Part shown: piece after piece, positions 1 to 9,085 of the stretch
Layout: each line of letters starts with the position of its first letter
Numbering within the stretch: position 1 is the first letter of the stretch
DNA from: Brugia malayi
Taxonomy: Eukaryota > Nematoda > Chromadorea > Rhabditida > Onchocercidae
Direction: 5' to 3'
NCBI RefSeq assembly: GCF_000002995.4
Contig: NW_025062478.1
Span: 13,382,462 to 13,446,461, forward strand
Length of the DNA: 64,000 nucleotides
Notes under the pieces: generated by a model
What the model saw: only the letters and a program-made list of their open reading frames with translations
Told to the model about the DNA's origin: nothing
Databases searched by the model: none
Made by a program: the position numbers and the translations under genes

Positions 1-1135
1 AATTTTGTTTCTCAAACATTAAAAAAAGTTTAGTTATTGAAGTATATTTTCTTATTTATGTTGTCAATTGACCACACCGTAACTGACCGTTACCCATGCA
101 ATGCATAAATTTAATCAATTGACTTCAAAATAACTAATTTTTTTTAATGAATTGATATTTTTTAAATAGTTTTAACATTTTAATTAAAATCAAAATTGAA
201 AAGAACTAGAGATTTCTTCTCCCTTTAATATACAAAAGCTCTTGGAAATTATAAAATTTTCACCAAAATCAATTTTTAGATTTGAAATAATGCTTAACCC
301 TAAGCCTAAGTACACCCTAAGCCTAAGCCTAAGCATTTTTTTATTATTTAAAATGTCAAATGACCACGATGTATGTGATCAATACTATTCAACGCTTATA
401 AATTAATTAAGTTCAAAATATCTATTTTTTTAATGATTTGATTTGATATTTCTTAATTTTTTAACATTTAATTAAGATTAAATTTGATAATAGTAGGGTT
501 TATTTTCCAGTTTATTATGCAAAAAATCTTACAAATTATAGCATTTTCACAAAAACCAATTTTAAATTTGAATGAAAAATTAGCATTAATTGTAAAAATT
601 AACTAGAAATTAAAAATTAAAAATTAATTAAAAATTAACATTAATTGTAAACTAATTAAAAATTTTACTATTTTCACAAGTGAAATTTTAATCAAAACTT
701 AATTCTCAAAGTTTATTTAATTATTTATGTTGATCAAATGACCATGCTGTATGTGACCAGTACCTGTGCAATGCACACAAATAAATCAATTAAGTTGACA
801 AATTATTGAATTTTCATAAAATTTGATATTTAAATTTGAAATAAAAATTAATTTCAATTGTAAGAATGAATTAGAACAGTGGCAAATTAAAAATTTAATT
901 AATTTTGCTTCTAAAATATCATTCAGAACTCAATTTCTAAACTTGATTTTATTATTTTTGCTGTTCAAATGACCACACCATAAATGACCACTACTATGGA
1001 ACGCTTATAAATTATCCAATTAAGTTCAAAATATCTCGTTTTATTAAAAAAATAGGTATTTTTAACTTATTGATTCATTTCATTAAAAAAAATAGGTATT
1101 TTTAACTTAATTGATTAATTTTTATGCATTGCATA
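1..1135. repeat. AT-rich satellite array, reverse-oriented units
   Basis: Divergent units of roughly 240-370 bp carry a conserved core. In this block the core reads as the reverse complement of the core in the large arrays: a GACCACAC/GACCAC stretch followed by a GCAATGCATA stretch, near 65-110, 360-400, 728-775 and 965-1005. One unit holds a TTAGGC-type island in its CCTAAG orientation (289-337). The orientation flips near 1040-1120, where a 27-bp stretch is directly repeated. No coding signal is seen. Confidence 0.85.
289..337 (-). repeat. Interstitial telomere-type island, TTAGGC on the minus strand
   Basis: A 49-bp block reads on the minus strand as an AATGCTTA arm, then TTAGGC-type repeats, a short GGGTGTAC spacer, more TTAGGC repeats and a TAAGCATT arm. 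The two 8-bp ends are exact reverse complements. TTAGGC is the canonical nematode telomere unit. Six further islands of the same length and design occur in the window. Confidence 0.9.
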
Positions 1136-1139
1136 GGTA

Positions 1140-1411
1140 GTGGTTGCATACATTGTGGTCATTTGGCCAGTGTAATTATTAAAACAAGTTTTAATAAATT
1201 TAAATACCAATAGACTAAATTCATCTGCCTTCTCTAAAGGAGAGGGAAGATTCACTTTATTGAAAATGAAGTGCAGATTCTCAACACTGTTGATCCTTGC
1301 ATTAACTTTGACCTTTACAATGAGTTTCTCTTTTATGTATGGTTGAATAAACTCAGTAAATTTCCTGCATGTTCCAATCATTCTTTCCGTTGAGTTTCAC
1401 ACATGATTGTA
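1140..1411 (-). other. Unidentified coding-like fragment, minus strand
   Basis: About 60 codons stay open on the minus strand just beyond the satellite, roughly 1381 down to 1200, with a charged composition (VKVKVNARINSVENLHF). Downstream the frame runs into satellite sequence, so the ORF end is not a real C-terminus. I do not recognise the family. Position and composition fit another bacterial-derived fragment of the adjacent mosaic, but this is inference. Confidence 0.3.
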
Positions 1412-2700
1412 CCTTGTAAATGAGCTACTTATAGACATTTTTGATAAATTTGATGACCACCGAACCAAAAGTATGACTAAACCACAACAGAAATCAGATA
1501 TAGGTGCTGATAAGAAGTATGCATGGTGTGACGTAAAACCTATTTGCTGCAAGCATAATGAGCCAAGTTCAATCTGCTTTGAGTAGTAATCTTCTGTGTA
1601 TTAGTAACCTTGTCTTTCTTCTGTTTTTCAATTATTCTATCTATATTGTCGCTGAAAAATTTGCCTAACTTAGGAAATATTTCTTTTGCTGCGATTTTAT
1701 AGAAACTACTGCACGAATGAGTTTGACTAAGTCAGCAAAAAAAAAAGGAAAAAAGTTCTTTTAGTTTTTCTAAGCTACTGGGTTCAGATTAAGATAGCCT
1801 CCGTAAATTTTGGCACTCAATTTTAACTTTGGACAAAGGATTTTACGGTCAATGGAAATAGCACTGTTGCTTTTATGCATCCTCTCTATTAACTTTAGCT
1901 GTCAACTATCACCTTTCTTTTTGTTACTAGGAGTACGTGTTTATGCTAATGATTCTTTTATTATATTGTGGGAGATAGTCTCATGTCTAATTTCTTCTAG
2001 AAGACCCATTTGTTCAACTTTGTCTTCTACGCTTAGTTGACTCTGATCTAGTACTTATAGTGTATTCTCAGTATTCTTCAATCTATGTAATACTTTTTAT
2101 AGAAACTTGTAAAATTTCGTATTTGTTCATTTTTTTTTTTAGAAAATATCTGTTTAATATCGTAACAGATTAATAATAACGTATTTACTTAAAGCATTTT
2201 TTTACTTAAAGTATATTAAAAGTATATTTACTTAAAGCACAATAAAAAATTGTGCCTTTACCGGATTTTTCTACTGAAAATCTAGCATTTTATTAGAAAA
2301 TTAAATTGTAAGACTGTAGAAAAGGTATTCAGTGTTTATTTTTCTTGACTGTAATGCAATATATAGAGATTATTAAGTACTAAAATTAAAGTTACGCACT
2401 ATTTTAAAATTTATGAAGGTTTCGTAATGCACTGCTTAGACCTGGTTGTTTTGATCCACACATTACTATTTGTTTGCCCGATATAAAGAAGATATTTAAT
2501 ACATATATAAAGAAGATATCAATAGCACCAGTGAGGGACACCTGGTTTTGGGGGGGGGGGGAGAAGGGGAGGGGGTAGTGACCTAGTAAATTTAGTGAAT
2601 GAAAGAGCAGAAATAAGAAGACTGTTACTATGGGTAGCTTTGAATATGCACGTAATGATGGGCTGGAAAGACGGTCTCTAGTGACGACTCTGAGAGGATC
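1412..2700. other. No recognisable gene; G-run near the end
   Basis: Mixed AT-rich sequence with short open stretches on both strands, none of which I can identify. A minus-strand stretch around 1990-2045 reads as a short amphipathic helix (VEDKVEQMGLLEEIRHE) and may be a decayed coding fragment. A run of 12 G followed by further G tracts lies at 2550-2576 and has quadruplex potential. It also sits at a sequence-class boundary, so an assembly artefact is possible. Confidence 0.5.
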
Positions 2701-2703
2701 CGA

Positions 2704-2905
2704 ATACCAAAGCTATTGTGCAACAGTCGAACTCAGAGTCTTCAAATGGCAAACTTTCTGCGTTTGCACACACCCAATTAAAATTAAGCTGATTTGAGTT
2801 TATGGCTTTATTACGTCCTCTACTTAGCATGTTTTGATTTATATCACATACTGTAACCTGAACACTCGGCTCTCTTCTTACTATTCTTATTACTATGTCT
2901 CCCAA
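2704..2905 (-). pseudogene. ubiE: ubiE fragment (quinone-biosynthesis C-methyltransferase)
   Basis: The minus strand encodes an internal piece of the SAM-dependent methyltransferase UbiE/MenG, which methylates the ring of ubiquinone or menaquinone precursors. Visible landmarks are [11 protein letters not shown] (acidic residue of the SAM pocket), [17 protein letters not shown] and CCTIA. About 65 codons remain of a family that is usually near 230-250 residues. Both ends are lost: upstream the frame continues into unrelated sequence shared with the nth fragment on the other strand, and downstream it breaks after the TIA stretch. It is a bacterial-type gene in nuclear sequence, so a nuwt fragment is the best reading. 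Confidence 0.75.
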
Positions 2906-3160
2906 TTTTGACGACTTGGTGTCTTTGCCAGGAGTTGGGAGAAAGAGTGCTAATGTATTTTTAAATTCGGGACTTGGCATTCCAACATTGGCAGTTGATA
3001 CTCATGTTTTTAGAGTGAGCAATAAAATTGGCCTTGTGAAAGAAAAAGACGTGTTCAAAACAGAGAAATCTCTTTTAAATGTAGTTCCAAAAAAATACCT
3101 ACTCTATGCTCATCACTGGCTAGTTTTACATGGTAGATATGTTTGCAAACACAAAAACCC
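2897..3160 (+). pseudogene. nth: nth fragment (endonuclease III)
   Basis: The plus strand encodes about 88 codons of endonuclease III, a base-excision-repair glycosylase/AP lyase. The helix-hairpin-helix segment [14 protein letters not shown] is present, followed by the [14 protein letters not shown] segment with the conserved catalytic Asp. It then continues to [13 protein letters not shown], which leads to the first Cys of the iron-sulphur cluster. The N-terminal half and the rest of the 4Fe-4S cluster loop are absent. Its start abuts a ubiE piece on the opposite strand and its end abuts a mutS piece. Those genes are not expected to interlock this way in a bacterium, so this is a junction of shuffled fragments. 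Confidence 0.85.
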
Positions 3161-3162
3161 TC

Positions 3163-3644
3163 GTGTAAAACATGCATCCTGTTGATAATTCAAGCCAGCC
3201 AATAGCATACTCCCCATTTTGTTTAACTATGGACGCAAGATAATTGCTGTTTTTATCCTCTAATAGCGAATCTTCAACAATTGTTCCTGGAGTTACAATT
3301 TGCACTACATCACGTTTTACTATAGATTTATAGCCCCTGCTTTTTGCTTCATCAGCAGTTTCTAACTGATCGCAGATTGCTACTTTGAATCCTAAATCTA
3401 TTAACTTATGAAGGTAAGATTCACTACTATGCGCTGGAACTCCACACATTGGTACCTCTTGCCCATACAAATTACCTCTCTTAGTTAGTACTATATTCAG
3501 CAACTTCGCAGCTTTAATAGCATCATCAAAAAACAACTCATAAAAATCTCCCAGCCTATAAAATAACAGATGATCCTGATATTGAGCTTTTAGGTTCAAA
3601 TATTGCTCCATCAAAGGAGTATTTTTTTCTCTTACGAAGTTCAT
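3163..3644 (-). pseudogene. mutS: mutS 5' fragment (mismatch-recognition domain)
   Basis: About 160 codons of the MutS N-terminus start at an ATG at 3644. The mismatch-binding Phe-x-Glu motif appears in [13 protein letters not shown], and the domain I sequence [13 protein letters not shown] is well preserved. The segment runs through [14 protein letters not shown] and stops around LSTGCMFY, where it joins the nth piece. MutS is usually 800-900 residues, so this is about one fifth. The ATPase end of a mutS lies 630 bp away on the other strand (4273-4836), indicating inversion or independent insertion. No frameshift is visible inside this piece. Confidence 0.9.
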
Positions 3645-4062
3645 AACATTTTTAAATACGTTGCGTTAGCAATAGCTTCAACTTTATTATATGGATAACA
3701 TAGAATTTACATAGGAATACTTTATACTATGCAAAGGCAATACTACTATTTTTTTAGAAAATTGTGCATATGCAATAGATCTGTGGTAGCCTCTTCTATA
3801 AGCCATAACTTATAACTAAAATTATATAGAATTTTGGCTTTTTGAAAAGCCCAAACTGCCATTTGCGGAAGGTATACATGTAATCTTTTTGCCAAATTGA
3901 ATCACAGCGTAGAAATAGCAACCAGAGAAAAAAAACAGAAACCCTTGCCTATTTCTATCTTTGGGCAAAATTCCCTATTTTATTGTGAAATGGTGTACCT
4001 TTGAATTGTATAGCAAACTGAAAATACTTTTTTAATATTTTTATCAACAAATTAAGTAATTT
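3645..4062. other. No recognisable gene between mutS pieces
   Basis: AT-rich sequence with no frame open long enough to identify. It separates the mutS 5' piece from a short minus-strand coding fragment. Composition is similar to the flanking bacterial pieces, so it may be decayed bacterial intergenic DNA. Confidence 0.4.
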
Positions 4063-4257
4063 ACATATTATTCGCTAGTAGACAAAATTGTTCAACAGTT
4101 AAGTTTTTTGGACGCTCCCCTATTAACTCTGGCGATTTTAAATCACCGAAGTTACATGCTATATCGTAGTCATAGCCAATCTTCATCTCACTTCCCTCTC
4201 CAGCGACAACAGAGACCTGATTAGCAAAGGTTGATTTACTAAATGAGCCGATAAAAC
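4063..4257 (-). pseudogene. Possible rsmA/ksgA 3' end fused to an unknown fragment
   Basis: About 65 codons are open on the minus strand and end in a TAA. The last 20 or so residues (GERPKNLTVEQFCLLANNM) resemble the C-terminal tail typical of the 16S rRNA dimethyladenosine transferase RsmA/KsgA. The upstream part (SFSKSTFANQVSVVAGEGSE) does not obviously belong to that family and I cannot place it. This may be two fragments joined in frame, or a family I do not recognise. Confidence 0.35.
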
Positions 4258-4272
4258 CAGAAACAGTAGAAG

Positions 4273-4836
4273 GAATTCAATATTTGCAATGAAAGACACC
4301 CAGTTGTTGAAGTTAACGATAAGTTCATTGCAAATAGCATCAATTTGTCTGGTATACATCTAATTACTGGCCCTAATATGGCTGAAAAAAGCACTTTCTT
4401 GAGGCAAAACGCTCTCATCGCAATTTTAGCTCATATGGATTCATTTGTGCCAGCAGATAGTGCACATATTGGAGTGAATGATAAGATATTCAGCAGGGTT
4501 GGCGCAACGGATAATATAACGGCTGGTTATTCCACCTTCATGGTGGAGATGATTGAAACAGCAACCATAGTCAACCAAGCAACAGACCGTTCCTTGGTAA
4601 TACTTGATGAAATTGGTAGAGGAACAGGAGTGTATAATGGCTTATCTATTGCTCAGGCGGTAATTGAACATATTCACAATGTAAATAAGTGCCGCGCTAT
4701 CTCTGCAACTCATTATACTAAAGTAAGCAAATACTTGAAAAGTGTCAAGTGTTTCTGTGTGAGAATAAAAGAATGGAAAGAGGAGGTGATCTTTCTACAT
4801 GAAGTAGTTGAGGGCGTTGCAGATGAGTCATATGGA
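4273..4836 (+). pseudogene. mutS: mutS 3' fragment (ATPase domain), altered Walker A
   Basis: About 188 codons of the MutS ABC-type ATPase domain, opposite in strand to the 5' piece. It opens with NERHPVVE, then Walker A as GPNMAEKST, where the family has GPNMAGKST, so a key P-loop glycine is Glu. Walker B is intact ([11 protein letters not shown]). The signature loop reads [10 protein letters not shown] in place of the usual SGxSTFM form. The switch His is present (ISATHY). It degenerates after VADESYG, and an unrelated open stretch continues to 5055. Loss of the P-loop glycine plus truncation argues strongly against function. Confidence 0.92.
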
Positions 4837-5209
4837 ACACTTGATGCTAGTACACATAGGGAAGCATTATTGCTGCTTAAGGAAAGCTCCAATTATTTGA
4901 TATATAAACACAAAGTTATGAAACAAGCATTCTCTTCTTCAGCGGACAATCGTAGTTTTAGTCAGAGCAAATTGAACATTGAAAATTATTTACTAAAAAA
5001 AAAAAAAAAAATAAAATTGATGTGGAAAACGAATGAATTACTTTGCGAAGTGTAAAGTAAGTTTAATTGAAAAGATAAATAAAATAATCTCTAATATGGT
5101 AATAACTATAGCCAGTGCAGTAGCAGAGGTTGAACGAATGTCTATTTTGTTGAGCCAAGTAAAGCATGAAACTCTACTAACAATGCAAGTTCTAAACGAG
5201 CATAAGCCC
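4837..5209. other. Unidentified junction sequence between mutS and nuoA pieces
   Basis: The plus frame stays open after the mutS match (to 5055), and both strands stay open across 5033-5210, but no stretch matches a family I know. A poly-A run lies at about 4996-5010. On the minus strand the nuoA frame runs through this region without its own stop, which shows that the nuoA end was cut and joined to foreign sequence. Confidence 0.45.
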
Positions 5210-5556
5210 CATTCTAATGCACCTTTACACCACTCATGGATAAAACCTACAGTAAGTATTGCAAGAAATATCATCATAGACCAAAATCCACAATAGCTTA
5301 TTTTAGATAAAGAAATAGCGCAAGGAAAAAGAAAAGCAATTTCTAAGTCAAATATCATAAATAATATTGAAACTAAATAAAACTTAATGTCAAAATTTTT
5401 TCTTGCTCTTGATAAAGGGTTAAAACCGCACTCATATGTAGAAAGTTTTTCACTATCTGGTTTGCTTATTGCAAGAAACATAGGCAATACACCCAAAGCA
5501 AGAGATAGTATAATTGACACGCAGATAAAAATTGCTATAGCTAAATATTCACTCAT
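5210..5556 (-). pseudogene. nuoA: nuoA, nearly complete but lacking its stop (NADH dehydrogenase subunit A)
   Basis: Subunit A of bacterial complex I, a small inner-membrane protein. About 116 codons are intact from an ATG at 5556. The first membrane helix is visible (IAIFICVSIILSLALGVLP), then the loop signature YECGFNPLSRARKNFDIKFY, then two more helices (ILFMIFDLEIAFLFP and MMIFLAILTVGF), ending near EWCKGALEW. Length agrees with the family (about 120 residues). Where a stop is expected the frame runs on into unrelated sequence to 5038. No internal frameshift is seen, so this is one of the better-preserved bacterial pieces. Confidence 0.9.
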
Positions 5557-5581
5557 TTAATAAAACTCGTAGAAAGCAACA

Positions 5582-5937
5582 CTACAAATTTACATGCTTT
5601 CCTAATCTTTTATCACCTAAAATATCCATATGAAAGTGCGGCACAACTTGTTCCCCGTTTCACCGCAGTTAGTAACTAATCTATATCCTGTTTTTTTCTA
5701 GGTTATATTTATAAGTTATCTCTCTTACAGTTTTAAAGAAGCCTACTATTTCCTCCGCAGAAGCTTTAAAAATAAAATCATCATATGAAATATATTGACT
5801 TTTCGTTACAACTAAAATGTGAAATGGTGCATCAGGATACTTATCGTAAAATGCCAAGACATCCTCATCCTCATAAACCTTCTTGCAACTCACCCCTTAA
5901 TATTTGAGCAAAGATGTTATTGCTATCATAGTATTTA
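5582..5937 (-). pseudogene. HIT-family protein, two frameshifts and altered HIT motif
   Basis: A histidine-triad (HIT) nucleotide-binding/hydrolase protein on the minus strand. Segments in order are DSNNIFAQILRGEL, then after a frame change near 5890 KVYEDEDVLAFYDKYPDAPFHILVV, then SAEEIVGFFKTVREI. After a second frame change near 5665-5690 comes VVPHFHMDILGDKRLGKHV and a stop at 5582. The triad reads HFHMD where the family has H-x-H-x-H, so the last His is Asp. The near full-length layout (about 115 codons) shows a whole gene was inserted and then decayed. Confidence 0.88.
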
Positions 5938-6046
5938 TTGCACATGCTTTAGAGGCACGACCACCTTTTTCTCTTCCTGGGTTCAGAACAGGTGTAGATG
6001 AAGGGCTCTCCATTTTACTGTTAGAGACATCTTCTTCAAAGCGTAG

Positions 6047-6176
6047 CCTTCTGCCCTTTATGTCCCCTACCAGATGTTTTACCTTTACCACAACCAATAC
6101 CTCTAACTATTAATTTAGGCTTTTTTTTCTTCGATAATTCAGTAAATATAGAGTTTAACTTTATAACATTATTCAT
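6047..6176 (-). pseudogene. rplO: rplO 5' fragment (ribosomal protein L15)
   Basis: Ribosomal protein L15 N-terminus. From the ATG at 6176 it reads through a Lys-rich stretch into [19 protein letters not shown], the hallmark of L15, then leaves the family at about 6047 and stops shortly after. Only about 43 of roughly 150 codons remain. It lies 3 bp downstream of the rpsE stop, keeping the rpsE-rplO order of the bacterial spc ribosomal operon (with no rpmD between), so this piece came from one contiguous bacterial segment. Confidence 0.9.
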
Positions 6177-6179
6177 ACT

Positions 6180-6510
6180 TTACCTGTTTCCGACTACCTC
6201 GCCAATCTTTTTACTCCTTTTGTTCGCTACTTGACGAGGAGATAACATATTATCAAAGACCTGTACATATAATACTGCACATATAACGTTATGAGGATTA
6301 TTCGATCTAGTAGATTTAGATACTACATCTTTTATGCCCAACACCTCAAAAACCGACCAATCGATCCCCCAGCAATAATGCCTGTTCCAGCTCTAGCTGC
6401 TCTTAAAACTATTTCACCAGAGCAAAATTTAGCCTTAATATCATGGTGCAAAGTTCTACCTTCACGTAAATACACTCTAATCACCGATTTTTTTGCAGCA
6501 TTTACAGCTT
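6180..6510 (-). pseudogene. rpsE: rpsE 3' fragment (ribosomal protein S5), frameshifted
   Basis: C-terminal two thirds of ribosomal protein S5. It begins near [11 protein letters not shown] and passes through [33 protein letters not shown] and a frameshift near 6360-6370. It then continues in a second frame as [21 protein letters not shown] and on to [17 protein letters not shown] with a stop at 6180. The N-terminal double-stranded-RNA-binding part is missing. It is collinear with the rplO piece. With this frameshift it cannot make S5. Confidence 0.9.
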
Positions 6511-7270
6511 TTATCCTCCTATAGGAGGAATTAATGCAAAGCATTACTTATAAATTCTTTTACAGTTTCATAATTATTAGTTTCGCAGCGGTTGTAACAT
6601 AATTCACTATTTTCTTTTGTATTTTTATGTTAACTGTAAAATTCTTTTCTTGAGAAAGGCAGCTAACAAGCAGTTGTTGTCAGTAAATCTTCAGCTACAA
6701 ATATTTAAGAAATCCACCAAGTAAGAAAAAGACAAAAGAAGCCCTAGTTAATATCTATTTAAAAACACTAGCGTTTTTTTATGTTTTAAATACTTAATAA
6801 TCGCGACTTAGTTTTTTTTTATTGCAACTAACCTTTAGTCATAAATGTTTTAGAAATTTACTAGGCAAAAAAAGGCAAAAGATATATTGTGGTAGATAGT
6901 ATTTATTCTCTAATCCTGCAAATTAGCATATTATACTCCTAAACGCTTTATAAGCGAGTTTCAACTTATATAGGTAAAAAATTAGAAATATTGTGAAGAC
7001 ATAAGGTAATATAGTGCAAAAAATTAAACATAAGATGCTAACTATATAACACTTTATTATTTTAATCTGCACAGATTGAAGGTAACTTAATACCTCCAGT
7101 ATCAGGATAAGGGGGCTAGCGAGGTTTGTTTTTTAATTGCATATTTTTTCTTAAGTAGTTAAATGGCCATTTTGCAATGAATTTTGTCAGTAACCACACT
7201 AAGTTTCTTGGTTGCTATGCATCAAAATTCAGCAGCTATATATAACTTGAATTTATTTATGGTGTGCATT
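6511..7270. other. No recognisable gene; contains a bacterial-type dispersed repeat
   Basis: AT-rich sequence without a clear coding frame. The stretch 6690-6980 resembles 21555-21720: both contain a segment like AGCTACAAATATTTAAG followed by AGGCAAAA tracts, and both contain a TTTATAAGCGAGTTTCA element. The shared pieces sit only in the bacterial-derived blocks, which suggests an intergenic repeat of the donor bacterium rather than a host repeat. Confidence 0.5.
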
Positions 7271-7650
7271 ATGAGGTTGTCTTTCTTAGATTCAAAAATT
7301 ACTGTCTACTTTACTCCATGAGAAGATTATGCTCAGCAAGTAATTAATACAATAGATCAATCTGAGAAATCCATTTTGGTTCAATAATACAAATTTACTC
7401 TTGAGAAAGTGGCTAATTCTCTAGTTGAAGCAAAAAAACGTAGCGTTGATATTAAAATTATTCTAGATAAATCATAGCACATTCAAGACATAGTGTTATG
7501 CACAAGTTATTTGAAGAAGGAATACCAATTTGGATTGATTACAATCCAGAAATCGCTCATAATAGAATATTAATTATGATGACCACAAGGTTATTACAGG
7601 GTCGTCCAATCTCAGTGATACAGCTGAAGAAAGAAATGCTGAAAAATTAC
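7271..7650 (+). pseudogene. Phospholipase-D-like nuclease, several stops
   Basis: Small PLD-superfamily nuclease of the bacterial endonuclease type. From ATG 7271 the frame reads SKITVYFTP, a stop, then EDYAQQVINTIDQSEKSILVQ, another stop, then VANSLVEAKKRSVDIKIILDKS and another stop. A shifted frame then holds the catalytic region: a His-containing AHNR stretch, DDHKVITGSSNLSD and EERNAEN. The family has a single HxK(x)4D(x)6GSxN motif; the downstream GSSN part is kept. At least three in-frame stops and one or more frameshifts make it a pseudogene. The next fragment (ftsZ) follows within a few bases. Confidence 0.85.
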
Positions 7651-7657
7651 TAACTAT

Positions 7658-7911
7658 TGCGAGTGGGCGGTGCTGGTGGGAAAGCTGTGAACAACATGAT
7701 CCAGTCTATTTTGCAAGGAGTGAATTTTGTTGTAGCAAATACCGATGCTCAAGCACTAGAAAAATCATTATGTGATAAGAAAATTCAGTTAGGTATTAAT
7801 TTAACTAAGGGTCTTGGTGCTGGTGCTTTGCCTGATGTTGGCAAGAATGCAGCAGAAGAGTCAATGATGAGATAGATTATGGAGCATATAAAAGATAGCC
7901 ATATGCTGGAG
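7658..7911 (+). pseudogene. ftsZ: ftsZ 5' fragment (cell-division tubulin homologue)
   Basis: N-terminal part of FtsZ, the GTP-dependent bacterial division-ring protein. Landmarks are [13 protein letters not shown] (the first nucleotide-binding glycine loop), [12 protein letters not shown] and [18 protein letters not shown]. It breaks down after AAEES; the next residues survive out of frame as MEHIKDSHM. The tubulin signature GGGTGTG and all downstream parts are lost. The last 31 bp are duplicated 49 bp downstream (7876-7906 and 7925-7955), a small tandem duplication at the junction with the dnaN fragment. Confidence 0.92.
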
Positions 7912-7955
7912 CATATGCTGAAGCATTATGGAGCATATAAAAGATAGCCATATGC
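7876..7955. repeat. 31-bp tandem duplication at the ftsZ/dnaN junction
   Basis: The 31-bp sequence beginning ATTATGGAGCATATAAAAG occurs at 7876-7906 and again at 7925-7955, period 49 bp, with GCATATGCTG-type filler between. It straddles the point where the plus-strand ftsZ piece meets the minus-strand dnaN piece, as expected from templated or slippage repair during end joining. Confidence 0.9.
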
Positions 7956-7956
7956 C

Positions 7957-8225
7957 TCAAAATTGACATTCAAATCAGCTGGCAACTTCTTCACTATATC
8001 GTGTAAAGTATGTGCTGAAACTTTTACTTCTCCTTCTGTTGACACATCTGCAGCAAGTGAAGCAAATATTGAAATATCAAGATCAGTAGCCATTAATTTT
8101 ATGCTGCCATGTTGTGCTTTAATATTTATACACGCCAAGATATCTATTGCATTACGCCTTTCGACCACTCCACTTACTCTGGACAGCGTACTTAAAAGAT
8201 TTGTACGGCCTATGCTAAAACGCAT
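7957..8225 (-). pseudogene. dnaN: dnaN 5' fragment (DNA polymerase III beta clamp)
   Basis: N-terminal domain of the sliding clamp. Starting at MRFSIGRTNLLSTLSRVSGV (ATG 8225), it includes ERRNAIDILACINI and LMATDLDISIF, the conserved strand of clamp domain 1, then KVSAHTLHDIVKKLPADLN and VNFEA. It ends at the junction with the ftsZ piece. About 90 of roughly 370 codons remain and no internal stop is seen. Extra open codons upstream of 8225 in the same frame are not clamp-like. Confidence 0.92.
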
Positions 8226-8443
8226 TTGCTTACATACAGAGAACTTTGTTTTTTGATTTCTACATCTATACCCCAACCTGTGACATTATCTATTCTTAAA
8301 AAATATTTCAAATGATATCCACATTCTACGTAAAGTGAAGTGCTTATTTATATTTTTACCGGAAGAGTGGTTTTTATACTATGGTTTAGCCTGAGATTAC
8401 AACAGTTCACTTTACATAGCTGAAGCTCGAGCTTAGCATCTGG
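8226..8443. other. No recognisable gene between dnaN and rplI pieces
   Basis: Just over 200 bp of AT-rich sequence without a long frame. It may include decayed sequence upstream of dnaN, since it lies 5' of the preserved dnaN start. Confidence 0.4.
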
Positions 8444-8656
8444 GTTGTGAAAGTAAAGCCTGGCTACGCACGTAATTTTCTTTTTCCACAAAGGAAAGCA
8501 GTGTAAGCAACCAAGGAAAGCATAGCAAAACTGGAGGAGCAGCGTTCCTTTCTAGAAGAGGAAAATATAAGAAAATTGGATTTGGCAAGTGAGCTAGCAG
8601 CTTCTCTTGCTGGTAAGTTTGTAATATTGGTAAAGCAAGCTTCTGAGGATAGTAGC
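8444..8656 (+). pseudogene. rplI: rplI fragment (ribosomal protein L9) with in-frame stop
   Basis: Ribosomal protein L9. The plus frame reads VVKVKPGYARNFLFPQRKAV, which is the L9 signature, then a TAA stop, then ATKESIAKLEEQRSF, the long connecting helix, and ASELAASLAGKFVILVKQASED. The first dozen residues and the C-terminal domain are missing. One nonsense codon (near 8501) is the only lesion inside. After about 8656 the sequence no longer matches L9. Confidence 0.85.
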
Positions 8657-8683
8657 TTTCACGCAAGAATAACACTACAAGAT

Positions 8684-8923
8684 AAGGATACGGCTATAAA
8701 CTAAGCGAACTTTTAAATAGTAAATTCTATAAAGATAACAAAATCACTGATTTTTCAATATTAGATAATGATGACAGAAAAATTACAAATGTTTATGTTA
8801 TTGAGAGTGGTGACGGTAAAAAAGTTAGAGTCAGATGTTATGACTTAGCTAATTCTTCTCTATGTGAATGTGAATTGCAGTTTAAATGGTACATCAATGG
8901 AAAAAAATGCAACATTGCATAGA
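8684..8923 (+). pseudogene. Unidentified protein fragment, about 79 codons
   Basis: An open plus-strand frame, from about YGYKLSELLNSKFYKD to a TAG at 8921-8923, with a coding-like composition ([34 protein letters not shown]). It has no start of its own and joins the rplI remnant upstream. I do not recognise the family. The sandwich-like alternation of hydrophobic and charged residues suggests a beta-rich bacterial protein, but no function can be assigned. Confidence 0.4.
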
Positions 8924-8931
8924 GTTCTGAA

Positions 8932-9085
8932 TTCTTTTCGCATGTCCAGGATAAGATTTTTTTACCGAAACTACTGCTATTCTATAGGAACAACCCTCTG
9001 GCCTTATAGCTAAAACAAAAACAAAATGCAATACCTCAAAAACAACTTTTTTAATATCTCCAATATGCACGTTAACTAAAATTTA
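8932..9085 (-). pseudogene. Unidentified minus-strand coding-like fragment
   Basis: About 50 codons open on the minus strand ([16 protein letters not shown], then [21 protein letters not shown]). The composition looks like coding rather than satellite sequence, but no start or stop is associated and I cannot name a family. Confidence 0.3.

Noticed and set aside
1810..2040. 76-codon plus-strand frame with a hydrophobic start
   Set aside because: No recognisable domain; the opposite strand also has coding-like wording, so neither can be supported.
2550..2576. G-run as a regulatory quadruplex
   Set aside because: A single homopolymer-rich tract at a sequence-class boundary; could be a sequencing or assembly artefact and has no gene context.
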